In this document: piece by piece, positions 37,007-46,245 of the stretch
Position numbering within the stretch: position 1 is the stretch's first letter
Layout of the letters: each line of letters begins with the position of its first letter
Origin: an uncultured euryarchaeote
GTDB lineage: Archaea; Thermoplasmatota; Poseidoniia; Poseidoniales; Poseidoniaceae
NCBI GenBank assembly: GCA_937911345.1
Contig: CALDPP010000035.1
Span: forward strand, 1-46,245
Direction of reading: 5' to 3'
Length of the DNA: 46,245 nt
Program-made: the position numbers and the translations under genes
Notes under the pieces: generated by a model
What the model was told of the DNA's origin: nothing
The model's database searches: none
The model's input: only the letters and a program-made list of their open reading frames with translations

Positions 37007-37624
37007 TTATTTGTTCTTGAAACGCTTCAGTCTAAATGTTTCTTCACGTTCCATTTCTTCTAATCTAAGTTGAATAAACACTTTAGCTTCTTCTAACTCT
37101 GGAATTACTTTGAATTCAAGAGCGTTCACCCTACGTTTGGTCGCTTCTATTTCTTCAAGCAAACGCTTTAGTGTTGCTTCCATCTCTGATGCTGTGACTA
37201 TTTTCTCAATTAACTCACTAAATGATTCACTTGCTTCATCAATATATGGTGATGAACCAATATATCCTACACCGCGTTCTTGGAAAGTTGATTTTAGATT
37301 GGTTCCACTGACACTAGGAACAACTACACCCATGATGTTTCGTCTCTCAACTTCTACCTCGGGGTGAGCACTGTTAGCGATTGCTGCAGCTCTTACCTTC
37401 AAACCTCCATCAATTGCATTTGCCAAATCAATCCTTTGCTTGGCTAGTCGATAAGCGTCGGTAAGTTCTCGCTTTGCTTCAATCATTTTAGATAACAATT
37501 GTCTGAATTCATGAAACAATCCATCCCTTTTCATCTTCAAAAGTTTGTAACCATTCTTGGTTTGTTTTATTCTTGCTTTCAGCTTAATCAATTCACTGCG
37601 GGTTGGTTTGATGTCCAATGCCAT
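37007..37624 (-). CDS. atpD: A-type ATP synthase subunit D
   Basis: MALDIKPTRSELIKLKARIKQTKNGYKLLKMKRDGLFHEF; EIEATKRRVNALEFKVIPELEEAKVFIQLRLEEMEREETFRLKRFK. Confidence 0.95.
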   Translation of the reverse strand: MALDIKPTRSELIKLKARIKQTKNGYKLLKMKRDGLFHEFRQLLSKMIEAKRELTDAYRLAKQRIDLANAIDGGLKVRAAAIANSAHPEVEVERRNIMGVVVPSVSGTNLKSTFQERGVGYIGSSPYIDEASESFSELIEKIVTASEMEATLKRLLEEIEATKRRVNALEFKVIPELEEAKVFIQLRLEEMEREETFRLKRFKNK

Positions 37625-37640
37625 GAATATCTCTCCTGAT

Positions 37641-39020
37641 TCACTCTTTATTTTCTGGGTGATACTTTTCAATCCACTTTTGATCCAATCTTACTAGATA
37701 CTTGGTGTCAATTGATGCCATCAAGGTCCAGCACAGGTCTAGTGTTTCATCGATTGAACGGTCTTCATCTCTTGTCTGACGCAGGAACTTGTCTTCGAAT
37801 ACTCCGGAGAAGTCTAAGAGTTGCTTGTCACGCTCATTTAATGCATCTTCACCAACAATAGCCACAAGACCTCTCAATTCTCTACCTTGAGCATATGCAG
37901 CATACATTTGGTCTGATACAGATTTGTGGTCTTCTCTGGTGGTCTTTTCTCCGATACATGAACCCATAAGCCGTGATAGTGAAGGCAATACGTTAATCGG
38001 CGGATAGATACCCTGTTGATGTAGTTCTCTCGAAATAACAATTTGTCCTTCAGTAATATATCCTGACAAATCTGGGATTGGGTGAGTAATGTCGTCACCA
38101 GGCATGGTCAAAATCGGGAATTGAGTAATCGAACCCTTCTTGCCCTTAACAATTCCAGCACGTTCATACAACATAGCCAAATCAGTATACATGTAACCAG
38201 GGTAACCTCTTCTTCCGGGTACTTCTTCTCTAGCTGCTCCAATTTGCCTTAGAGCATCACAGTAGTTTGTCATATCAGTGTAGATAACTAGAACGTGGTA
38301 ATCTTTCTCGAAAGCAAGGTATTCAGCAGCGGTAAGTGCTAGCCTCGGAGTGATGATTCTCTCAACCGCTGGGTCATCCGCTAAATTAACGAACAATACC
38401 GCGTTTTCCAAAGCACCGGTTCTCTCAAGATCACTTCTAAAGAAATTATATTCTTCTGCGGTGATTCCCATTGCACAGAATACCACGATAAATTCTTCAT
38501 CGGAATCTTTCAATTTTGCTTGTCTGGCAATCTGCAGAGCAATATCATTGTGCGGCAAACCAGATGCAGAGAAAATTGGCAACTTCTGACCTCGTACTAG
38601 AGTCGTACAACAATCAATAGCTGAAATTCCTGTTTGAATGAAATCGTGTGGGCTTTGTCGGCTGTATGGGTTAATAGCAGCACCAATGATGTCGGCATTT
38701 TCTTCAGCTACAATACTCGGGCCGCCGTCTCTTGGTCGTCCAGCACCGTCAAGAATTCTACCAACAAGTTCAGTGCTGACTGGTAGTTTGAAAACATCCC
38801 CCATGAAGGTAACTCCAGATTCTCGATTGATTTTTGCAGTCCCTTCGAAAACCTGAACGATAACTAGTTCATCTGAGGTATCAAGAACTTGTCCATTCTT
38901 GATTGAACCATCTGCAAGCCTAATGGTTACTATTTCACCAAAGGCTACTGGTTCGGTTTTATTCAAAAAGACCAGAGGTCCTTTAACATCGGTAATTGTT
39001 CTGTATTCTTTTCCACTCAT
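37641..39020 (-). CDS. atpB: A-type ATP synthase subunit B
   Basis: [92 protein letters not shown]. Confidence 0.97.
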   Translation of the reverse strand: MSGKEYRTITDVKGPLVFLNKTEPVAFGEIVTIRLADGSIKNGQVLDTSDELVIVQVFEGTAKINRESGVTFMGDVFKLPVSTELVGRILDGAGRPRDGGPSIVAEENADIIGAAINPYSRQSPHDFIQTGISAIDCCTTLVRGQKLPIFSASGLPHNDIALQIARQAKLKDSDEEFIVVFCAMGITAEEYNFFRSDLERTGALENAVLFVNLADDPAVERIITPRLALTAAEYLAFEKDYHVLVIYTDMTNYCDALRQIGAAREEVPGRRGYPGYMYTDLAMLYERAGIVKGKKGSITQFPILTMPGDDITHPIPDLSGYITEGQIVISRELHQQGIYPPINVLPSLSRLMGSCIGEKTTREDHKSVSDQMYAAYAQGRELRGLVAIVGEDALNERDKQLLDFSGVFEDKFLRQTRDEDRSIDETLDLCWTLMASIDTKYLVRLDQKWIEKYHPENKE

Positions 39021-39031
39021 GATAATCCCTC

Positions 39032-40771
39032 CTAGTTACCCTCCACGGTACTTGCGACTTCATCGGTCATTTTCTTGACCATTTCATCAATTTCATCGAT
39101 GTAACCTTTCTCGAATCGACCTCTCATCAAGTCTGTTCTTGACTGTACATTGACAACGTCATTTAATTGGGCGCCTGAAGCCATAGCAGACTTGGCAGAA
39201 TCTTGGAATGCTAAGATTGCTTTTGCCATCTTGTACTGTAGATTGATGTCACAGTATGCATCAACTTCATGGAAACCATTCTGTTGTAGGAAGAACTCTC
39301 TAATCATTCTAGCAACCTCAAGGGTTAGTTGTTGGTCTACTGGTAATGCATCTGAACCTACTAATTGGACAATCTCCTGAAGTTCAGCTTCTATTTGGAG
39401 CAAACCACTAACTTGTGTTCTAATCTCTGGGAAGTCTTGTGCTATATTGTCTCTGAACCACTGATCCAAACTTTGTGGGTACAGTGAATAAGAATTCAAC
39501 CAATTAATAGCAGGGAAGTGTCTTTGTCTTGCTAAACCTGCATCAAGACCCCAGAATACCTTAACAATTCTAAGAGTTCCTTGGGAAACTGGCTCTGATA
39601 TATCTCCACCAGGAGGCGATACTGCCCCAATTACGGTAACTGAACCGTCGTCACCGTTTAGAGTTTCAACACGACCAGCACGTTCGTAGAATTCTGCAAT
39701 TCTTGATGAAAGGTATGCCGGGTAACCTTCTTCTCCTGGCATTTCTTCAAGTCTAGAGGATATCTCACGCATTGCTTCAGCCCACCTTGAGGTGGAATCT
39801 GCCATAAGTGCAACATCGTAGCCCATATCTCTGAAGTACTCAGCTATGGTGATTCCAGTATATACAGACGCTTCACGTGCAGCAACCGGCATATTCGATG
39901 TGTTAGCAATCATCACAGTTCTGTTCATCAACGGTTTTCCTGTGTTTGGATCAATCAAATGCGGGAACTCGTCAAGTACCTCAGTCATCTCATTACCTCG
40001 CTCGCCACATCCAATGTAGACTACGAGTTGAGCGTCTGAGTATTTTGCCAGTGATTGTTGAGTAACTGTCTTTCCAGAACCGAATGGCCCCGGAATACCT
40101 GCAGCTCCACCCTTTGCAAGTGGGAATAAGAAATCGAGAATTCTCATACCAGTCACTAGCGGAGTGTCTGGAGCATACTTTTGTCTAAATGGTCTTGGAG
40201 ACCTAACAGGCCACTTCTGCATCATCTGTAGTTCTGTACCGTCGTCAAGTGTACAAACGGTTTCTGTAACATTGAAATCACCAGATTTTATACTCTTTAC
40301 TTTGCCACTTTTACCCGGAGGAACCATGATTTTGTGAACAATAGTTTCAGTTTCTTGGACATGGCCAATGACTTGGCCGCTGGCTAATTCATCGCCCTTG
40401 GCGACCTTTGCCTCAAATGTCCACTTCTTTTCGAGGTCAAAAGCATCAGCATCAACACCTCTTGTGATGAAGACACCCATTACTTCCTCAAGGGTAGCAA
40501 GCGGTCTTTGAATTCCATCATAAATTTGAGTCAATAGACCTGGACCCAACGATACAGAAAGCGTTTCTTCTGTATTCAGAACTGGTTCACCCGGTCTAAT
40601 ACCTGACGTATCTTCGTATACCTGTATAACCGCTTTATCTCCGTGAAGTTCGATAACTTCACCCATCAGACCTTCATTACCAACTCTGACAACGTCATAC
40701 ATAGCTGCATTCATACCAGTAGCGGTTACAACCGGACCGGATATTCGATATATTACTCCTTCATTACTCAT
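39032..40771 (-). CDS. atpA: A-type ATP synthase catalytic subunit A (no intein)
   Basis: [45 protein letters not shown]; 579 aa continuous. Confidence 0.97.
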   Translation of the reverse strand: MSNEGVIYRISGPVVTATGMNAAMYDVVRVGNEGLMGEVIELHGDKAVIQVYEDTSGIRPGEPVLNTEETLSVSLGPGLLTQIYDGIQRPLATLEEVMGVFITRGVDADAFDLEKKWTFEAKVAKGDELASGQVIGHVQETETIVHKIMVPPGKSGKVKSIKSGDFNVTETVCTLDDGTELQMMQKWPVRSPRPFRQKYAPDTPLVTGMRILDFLFPLAKGGAAGIPGPFGSGKTVTQQSLAKYSDAQLVVYIGCGERGNEMTEVLDEFPHLIDPNTGKPLMNRTVMIANTSNMPVAAREASVYTGITIAEYFRDMGYDVALMADSTSRWAEAMREISSRLEEMPGEEGYPAYLSSRIAEFYERAGRVETLNGDDGSVTVIGAVSPPGGDISEPVSQGTLRIVKVFWGLDAGLARQRHFPAINWLNSYSLYPQSLDQWFRDNIAQDFPEIRTQVSGLLQIEAELQEIVQLVGSDALPVDQQLTLEVARMIREFFLQQNGFHEVDAYCDINLQYKMAKAILAFQDSAKSAMASGAQLNDVVNVQSRTDLMRGRFEKGYIDEIDEMVKKMTDEVASTVEGN

Positions 40772-40793
40772 TATTTTTCCTCCTTTTTGGAAA

Positions 40794-41093
40794 TCATTTC
40801 CATAAGTCGACTCCTATTGCCTTACGAATTGTGTCACGTAAGGTTGTATCCTCTTCGGTCCCAATTCCAAGGACCGTTGGGGTTACTGATGCAGAAAGCT
40901 GATCTCTCAGTCTTTCTGGCAAGGTTGACATTATCGAGGAATCGATAACGATAATTCCAACCTCTTTTGAATTTAGTAGTGATTTTAATTGCGATGACAT
41001 TTCATCATCCGTCTCTGGATTGAAGATGTTTGAGATTCCAGCCAATTGGAATCCAAGCGTGAATTCTTGAGAACCTACTACCGCCAACTCCAT
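40794..41093 (-). CDS. atpF: A-type ATP synthase subunit F
   Basis: [19 protein letters not shown]...[40 protein letters not shown]. Confidence 0.93.
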   Translation of the reverse strand: MELAVVGSQEFTLGFQLAGISNIFNPETDDEMSSQLKSLLNSKEVGIIVIDSSIMSTLPERLRDQLSASVTPTVLGIGTEEDTTLRDTIRKAIGVDLWK

Positions 41094-41102
41094 GTTATCA
41101 CC

Positions 41103-42137
41103 TTACAAAATGTGCGCCTCTAGCACTTCAGGAGGCAATCCGGCAAATCTTCCCCTAACGATTATTCTCAAGTCTGCAACTTCTTGTACCTTCATTGCAA
41201 CGTAATATACGATTGGTAGCGCAGAAATAGGATGGAGATAACTCATTTTCTTCATGAATTTATATTCCCTTTCTTTGAACCATGTAACTACTGAATCAAG
41301 GCTTCTGGATTTAGTAACTTCTTCTAGTAAAGTCTCAAAATGTGGCATGTCGAACTTAGATGATGACCTAAGGATATCCATCAGAGCAGATTTACCACCT
41401 GCTGCGATAGAAGAAAAAGCCCTTGGCGGTAGAATCCTACCACCTGGAATCAACAACTCGGAAATCTCATCAGAGGAGATTCCAATCGAATCTGATTCTA
41501 ATACATTTAACAGATTCCTATGGTCTATTTCCATGCGAACATAATCCCTCAAGTATCGAGTTGCTGGATCATGTGCAGTAAGACGGCCTAAGGCTGATTT
41601 GAAGTAATGCCTGTCCAAGGCATCCTCATAATCTGAAAGTTTCGCATCGTCTGGTAGTGCTTTCAAATCATTACCAAACGGCTTTCTGCGCATTTGAAGC
41701 GCGGCGGACCGAAGGTCATCCGCAGTTTCAATAATCTTTAGCCATGGAGTATTAATTTCATTCAAATCAGGTAAAATTGAATTGGATACCTTCTCTAACG
41801 AAACCTCATTTAGCACTGAACGCAGTACAACTTTAGCATTTTGATATTCAAAACGAGAAGTATATATCTCGACAATGCCCTTGATTTTACCTCCACACAT
41901 TTCGAGAATTTCAGATAGTTCTGCTTCTAGGTTGTGTGTTAAGGCTGCTTCAACTAAATCTGCTCCAGACAACTTGCCTGCATAGAGATTAACTTCGTCA
42001 GCATAACCCATGTTGCTTACTGAGGCAGTTAATTGATCTGTGGATTGGTTAATCAATTGGCGCATTCTCGCCAAATCTGCAAGTTTCTTTCTTCGAGATT
42101 TGGCTCTCGAAACAACATATGCAGTATTACCAACCAT
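41103..42137 (-). CDS. atpC: A-type ATP synthase subunit C
   Basis: NTAYVVSRAKSRRKKLADLARMRQLI..., LRDYVRMEIDHRNLLNVL, PISALPIVYYVAMKVQEVADLRIIVRGRFAGLPPEVLEAHI. Confidence 0.94.
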   Translation of the reverse strand: MVGNTAYVVSRAKSRRKKLADLARMRQLINQSTDQLTASVSNMGYADEVNLYAGKLSGADLVEAALTHNLEAELSEILEMCGGKIKGIVEIYTSRFEYQNAKVVLRSVLNEVSLEKVSNSILPDLNEINTPWLKIIETADDLRSAALQMRRKPFGNDLKALPDDAKLSDYEDALDRHYFKSALGRLTAHDPATRYLRDYVRMEIDHRNLLNVLESDSIGISSDEISELLIPGGRILPPRAFSSIAAGGKSALMDILRSSSKFDMPHFETLLEEVTKSRSLDSVVTWFKEREYKFMKKMSYLHPISALPIVYYVAMKVQEVADLRIIVRGRFAGLPPEVLEAHIL

Positions 42138-42146
42138 CTTATCGCC

Positions 42147-42710
42147 TCATTCAAACAATATTTTGTTAACTTCTGATAGGGATTTGCCCCAAGCGTTTTC
42201 TAGCAAAGTGTCAAATCGCATGTCATAAGATACTGAACTGTCTGCTGCTTCTAAAATGAAACCACCAAGTCCATCAACAGATTCGCCTAGCTTGCGTTTC
42301 CCTTTCAGGTCGCCCAGAGCTTTCCTGTCTACTTCCACAGGCCTGATTATGAAATCGGCAGAGGCCAGTTTATTAGCCTTAGAAACCAGAGATTTCAACA
42401 TGCTGGCACGTCCTTTGAAACCAGGGTCTGCTAGTTGTTCCTTGACTGCAGCATGAGTACTATCCATTGCTTCTCTTTTGGCAATCAATATTGCCTTTTG
42501 ATTGGCTTGTCTTGCACTCGCTACAACTTCTCTTGAGATTTGCGAAGCTTCTCGCTCTGCACGGGAACTGGCATCACCAGTTATTGCAGAGGCCTTGCTC
42601 TTTGCCTCATCGATTATCTGCTTTGCTTCAGCTTTGGCTTCATCGATTATTGCTTTAGCATCAGCATCTGCTGAGGCTGCAATATCATTCGCCAACGTTT
42701 CTAGCGTCAT
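42147..42710 (-). CDS. atpE: A-type ATP synthase peripheral stalk subunit E
   Basis: Alanine/lysine-rich coiled coil; RPVEVDRKALGDLKGKRKLGESVDGLGGFILEAADSSVSYDMRFDTLLE. Likely ATG at 42710 (MTLETLAND). Confidence 0.88.
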   Translation of the reverse strand: MTLETLANDIAASADADAKAIIDEAKAEAKQIIDEAKSKASAITGDASSRAEREASQISREVVASARQANQKAILIAKREAMDSTHAAVKEQLADPGFKGRASMLKSLVSKANKLASADFIIRPVEVDRKALGDLKGKRKLGESVDGLGGFILEAADSSVSYDMRFDTLLENAWGKSLSEVNKILFE

Positions 42711-42762
42711 CTTTATTCCTCCATCATCTCCAACAGCCATCTTGGCCGTCAAAGGTCAATGT

Positions 42763-43077
42763 TCACTGTAGGAACAATGGCAATGCGCCTAGAATAACGA
42801 TAGATTCAGGTAGAGCAGTGAAAATTAGTGCGTAACCGAATTTGCTTCCGTCTTCTGCAAGCATTCCAACTGCTGCACTACCGATTGCAGCTTGGGAGTA
42901 GCCAGCACCAATAGCTGCTAATCCTAGCGCAATACCAACACCGAGTGCACCGATGTTGTCGTCGTCTCCTGAATCATCTGCTGCTGCATCTTGTGCGGCA
43001 ACACCTTGTGCTACCAAGGTCAATGCCAGCAAGACGATCAATGTTCTTAGGCTCATTTTTAGGGTATTCTTGTTCAT
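42763..43077 (-). CDS. atpK: A-type ATP synthase subunit K (c-ring proteolipid) with N-terminal signal-like segment
   Basis: LGVGIALGLAAIGAGYSQAAIGSAAVGMLAEDGSKFGYALIFTALPESIVILGAL: hairpin with TM2 carboxylate in LPES; preceded by SLRTLIVLLALTLVAQGVAAQDAAADDSGDDD. Confidence 0.93.
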   Translation of the reverse strand: MNKNTLKMSLRTLIVLLALTLVAQGVAAQDAAADDSGDDDNIGALGVGIALGLAAIGAGYSQAAIGSAAVGMLAEDGSKFGYALIFTALPESIVILGALPLFLQ

Positions 43078-43081
43078 ATTT

Positions 43082-43092
43082 GTTACCTCCTT
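43082..43092 (-). promoter_or_regulatory. Strong Shine-Dalgarno sequence for atpK
   Basis: Minus strand reads AAGGAGGTAACAAATATG; GGAGG lies 8 nt before the ATG. Confidence 0.75.
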
Positions 43093-43107
43093 ATTTTGTC
43101 CAATGGA

Positions 43108-45459
43108 CTATGATTTCCCCTCCACATGAAGGGTTCTGCCTCCTAATGGGGCAAACGCTTTTCCACTACCATCGTAGAATTTGCCCATCCATTCTACAAA
43201 GTGTAGACGGACGGCGTGAATTGATGGAGAGAGTATTCCAAGTGCTATCGCAAACAGTTGAATTAACACGAAAAGTACAATCCCTACTACAAGTGTTAGA
43301 TAATCTCCAGAGTCTAGTGCTGGACCTATTTTGTCCCAGCCCATACTGATTGAAATTTCTGCAATCTTTACCCCAGCAACTCCAACACCCATTATTCTAA
43401 GGTATGATAGAGTATTTGCGAGCAAACCAAATATTTCGATTGGCCCCATTACTAATCCTCCTACCCAGCCGAACTTTTCGTAAACTGCAAGACCAACAAC
43501 CAACGATGCCAGTCCAACTGCAATTAAAACGGTCCAAACTTGGAACTCGAATAATTCATTGAATCCCATAACCATATTTCTTGCTTGCATGGTTCCGCCA
43601 GTCATGATAAGTAACCAAGACCCTTTTTCGAAGTAAGCTGCTGCTGCACCATGGGCTTTGAACACGGTGAAAAGACCGATAAATAGCCCCACAAAGATGT
43701 GCAAGATTCCCACATATACTGAAAGTACTACGTATTCTTGTAGACCGCCGCCGGGCGTTGCTCGATGGAATGGTACGTGAAGGCCACCCATTGCAAGTAA
43801 GTCGGCCATGGTTCCAGGGACGTGGATATTTGCATATGTCCAATCATAGATAAAGTCAAATGGCGAGGAATTGCCTAATTGCCCCGTATCATCCCATACA
43901 AAACCAAATCCTTCAGCGAAAATTAATCCCCAGATAATACACCATATGCCCATCCAGCGAAGAATTGTTAATCCATTCTTGGCAATTGGGTCTGCGGCAA
44001 ATGGTTTGGTTCCAAAATATGCTGCTAATGCAACAAGAACGAGACCGTATCCCCAATCACCCAATATCATTCCATAGAATATCGGGAAAGTAAACGTCAT
44101 TAGTAGCGTTGGATCAAATGTTCCATATTTTGGCCTACCTACTAGGTCTACGAGAAGTTCAAATGGTTCGGAGAAATCTCCGTTATCAAACTTGATTGGA
44201 GGCTGTGCATCGTCATGGTGTTCTCCGACATGATAACTACCGTTTCTAATGGACCCAATAGCCAAGTCTAATTCTGGTAAATTGATTCTACCGTCTCTAT
44301 TCAAATCGATTGCTGCTAGGAACCTTGCCATATTCAGAGGCGGCATGTCTGGTATGTTAGCCTTCTTCATTGCGGCCTCTATCTCGCCGAACTCAAGTTC
44401 GCCTGAGTCATCTAAATCCATGCTCTTAAAGAATTCAAACACTGATTGATTCTTCAAGTCAAGGTAATCAGCTAGCATCTCTAATTCTTTTGGCACTTCC
44501 TTGGAGTGACTAGAATCGTCATGATCATCATCATGATGGTGGTGGTCATCAACATATTGTTCTATAGAAACGTGAGATGCGACTTTTCCTAGAGCAGATT
44601 CGACCTTTTCTTTATCTTCACTGGGCACCCAACCATCTAATACGAAGGCTTGGTTGCTAACTGCTAATAGAGTTGGAGCAGTGTAGATTGATTCTTCTTT
44701 TTCGAGATATTCAAGCAAAATTACCAAATCCCTGCCGTTTGAATTTGTCCATTTTTCGATCGATTTGTTAGCATTTTCAATATCTGACTCTAGTGAGTTT
44801 ATTGACGCCTCTGCTTGGGAAATCATGCTCTCAACGGAACCTTCACCGGATGGGATTTGTATTGCTTTGGCGCCAAGTGAACTTAGACCCATTTGGACTT
44901 CTGCACTATCAGACGGGCGACATGCTACCGCAATCACTCCTTTAGCAACCTGTAGCTCAATTTCAGAGATTATTTCGGAAAATTCAGAGCGTGCTTTGGA
45001 TGCCTTTGGAGATTCTGCCACATATAGTTCAAGCCCATCATATCCTGCCATTAACTCAAGTGGTATGCCCAGAGGAGCAATTCTTTGTAGGGCTTTTACC
45101 CGCTCTTGTAGTCTAGCGATTTCTGACTCAGCATCACGGGAAATGTCTATGCTAGCGAGAGCTTCATCGACTTTTGATTTCATTGAGGCTACAAGTTTTT
45201 TTACTTCAGCAACTGACTTGGGCCCATCTGTGTTTACCGCATTGATTTCAGACTGCAATGCTCTGGCCTTAGTAAGCAGTTGGCTGGTTTCGGCTGATTG
45301 TTCAGTCGAAATGGACTGCCCAACACCAATACCATCCTCAAAATTCCCGTATTCCTCAATGTGAACACATCCCAATTCGGCACAAATTCTTAGGATTTCT
45401 TCTAGTTTTCCAACTGGAGATGCTACTGTCAACCTAGACATCTCGGCAGTTTCAAACAT
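43108..45459 (-). CDS. atpI: A-type ATP synthase subunit I (a subunit) with inserted EF-hand pair
   Basis: PIKFDNGDFSEPFELLVDLVGRPKYGTFDPTLLMTFTFPIFYGMILGDWGYGLVL and LSYLRIMGVGVAGVKIAEI are subunit I signatures; residues ~304-420 form the insertion. Confidence 0.95.
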   Translation of the reverse strand: MFETAEMSRLTVASPVGKLEEILRICAELGCVHIEEYGNFEDGIGVGQSISTEQSAETSQLLTKARALQSEINAVNTDGPKSVAEVKKLVASMKSKVDEALASIDISRDAESEIARLQERVKALQRIAPLGIPLELMAGYDGLELYVAESPKASKARSEFSEIISEIELQVAKGVIAVACRPSDSAEVQMGLSSLGAKAIQIPSGEGSVESMISQAEASINSLESDIENANKSIEKWTNSNGRDLVILLEYLEKEESIYTAPTLLAVSNQAFVLDGWVPSEDKEKVESALGKVASHVSIEQYVDDHHHHDDDHDDSSHSKEVPKELEMLADYLDLKNQSVFEFFKSMDLDDSGELEFGEIEAAMKKANIPDMPPLNMARFLAAIDLNRDGRINLPELDLAIGSIRNGSYHVGEHHDDAQPPIKFDNGDFSEPFELLVDLVGRPKYGTFDPTLLMTFTFPIFYGMILGDWGYGLVLVALAAYFGTKPFAADPIAKNGLTILRWMGIWCIIWGLIFAEGFGFVWDDTGQLGNSSPFDFIYDWTYANIHVPGTMADLLAMGGLHVPFHRATPGGGLQEYVVLSVYVGILHIFVGLFIGLFTVFKAHGAAAAYFEKGSWLLIMTGGTMQARNMVMGFNELFEFQVWTVLIAVGLASLVVGLAVYEKFGWVGGLVMGPIEIFGLLANTLSYLRIMGVGVAGVKIAEISISMGWDKIGPALDSGDYLTLVVGIVLFVLIQLFAIALGILSPSIHAVRLHFVEWMGKFYDGSGKAFAPLGGRTLHVEGKS
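44200..44550 (-). other. EF-hand pair plus His/Asp-rich insertion within AtpI
   Basis: DDHHHHDDDHDDSSHSKE...; loops DLDDSGELEFGE (nt 44383-44418) and DLNRDGRINLPE (nt 44272-44307); HVGEHHDD at the distal edge. Confidence 0.85.
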
Positions 45460-45469
45460 TTCTTAACAC

Positions 45470-45796
45470 CTACAATGAAGACATTGTTTTGAGAATATGA
45501 TCAACTGCTTTAGATTGATTTTTCTCCGCAGTCGTAGAAATTGCATCCACTGACTTTGAGCCATCTTTTAGTACCTTATCCGCTGATTTAGAGGCTTCTT
45601 CACGAGCCCCGTCCAATGTTGCTTGAGTACTAGATACTGAATCATCAGAGGCTTTAGATACTAATTCTGTTGACTTTTTTCTAGCATCTGATACTATTTT
45701 GGATGCTTCATCCTTGGCAGCAGACAACTTGCGGGCTGCCTCTCTTTCGGTTTGCTTAATTTTCCTCAGGACATCAGCCATTGTCAAATTCATCAC
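45470..45796 (-). CDS. atpH: A-type ATP synthase peripheral stalk subunit H
   Basis: MADVLRKIKQTEREAARKLSAAKDEASKIVSDARKKSTELV coiled coil, directly upstream of atpI. The start could be the internal MADV. Confidence 0.8.
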   Translation of the reverse strand: MMNLTMADVLRKIKQTEREAARKLSAAKDEASKIVSDARKKSTELVSKASDDSVSSTQATLDGAREEASKSADKVLKDGSKSVDAISTTAEKNQSKAVDHILKTMSSL

Positions 45797-45882
45797 CTAC
45801 AAAACGGCCACTTGAAGGGGGTTTATGAGTGTAATGATTTGAAATTGTGAATTATTGAAGCAGAATCGGCAATTATGCGCAA

Positions 45883-46245
45883 TTACTCTGGCTTCGAACC
45901 TCTAAACCTACTTGCCATACAGAAAGGCAAAAGTAGCCTTCCCTGTACATTTTTGTAACCTACTTCCTTCATTAATTTTCGATAATATCCATTTGTCCCA
46001 TAATGAGAGTAAGTCTTAGCCAAACCTTTCCATGGATGGTCTTTTTTCTTAGTCACATACCTAGCCATCAACTGAACTATTGTTGACATCCAAATCCTAC
46101 CAGCCAATCCGTGTAGCCAATTTGCTTTCCCAGCATCACAAATTACTAATTGACCTCCTGGTTTTAGTACCCGGTATATTTCTTCCAAGCCCTTCTTTTT
46201 ATCTTGAAAATCCCTGAAAGAAAACAAGCAAAATACCCGGTCAAA
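45883..46245 (-). CDS. Class I SAM-dependent methyltransferase (UbiE/MenG-like), partial (runs off window end)
   Basis: FDRVFCLFSFRDFQDKKKGLEEIYRVLKPGGQLVICDAGK...; the reading frame continues through 46245, so the track start at 46227 (TTG) is an edge artefact. Confidence 0.8.
   Translation of the reverse strand, partial: FDRVFCLFSFRDFQDKKKGLEEIYRVLKPGGQLVICDAGKANWLHGLAGRIWMSTIVQLMARYVTKKKDHPWKGLAKTYSHYGTNGYYRKLMKEVGYKNVQGRLLLPFCMASRFRGSKPE

Noticed and set aside
44521-44550. Microsatellite-like ATGATGGTGGTGGTCATC tract
   Set aside because: In-frame codons for the His/Asp-rich run of AtpI; treated as protein sequence, not a DNA repeat.
44765-45364. 199-aa plus-strand ORF opposite atpI
   Set aside because: Fully antisense to well-supported subunit I coding sequence; Ser/Ala-rich composition typical of a shadow reading frame, no recognisable motif.
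45883-45910. GGTTCGAAGCC-like T-arm-looking sequence (cttcgaacctc) suggesting a tRNA
   Set aside because: Part of the 3' coding end of the methyltransferase (RFRGSKPE); no cloverleaf around it.

Overview
This looks like a compact, AT-rich euryarchaeal chromosome segment, most consistent with a marine Thermoplasmatota / Marine Group II (Poseidoniales)-like genome. That placement is inference from gene content. Core genes include ribosomal protein S6e, aIF2-gamma, a PIN-domain protein, Orc1/Cdc6, Dph2, an archaeal purine phosphoribosyltransferase, smc-scpA-scpB, nadB, a class II HMG-CoA reductase, and a full A-type ATPase operon (H-I-K-E-C-F-A-B-D, minus strand). Several secreted or membrane peptidases (M30-like, M28, M61) and lineage-specific proteins are also present. 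I saw no rRNA, tRNA, CRISPR or transposon. The strongest unusual observation is an insertion in the A-ATPase stator subunit I (a): two canonical EF-hand loops flanked by His/Asp-rich runs, suggesting a Ca2+/metal-responsive rotary ATPase. Other points of interest are an apparently catalytically dead site-2-protease (EGY-like) homologue, a dense GCGTTA operator-like cluster upstream of HMG-CoA reductase, abutting or overlapping stop codons at all six convergent gene pairs, a short SerK-like (ParB/Srx fold) protein, a thymidylate kinase with a long unknown C-terminal domain, and a GcvH-like protein lacking the lipoyl lysine. No database search was possible; family calls rest on motifs read from the translated sequence.
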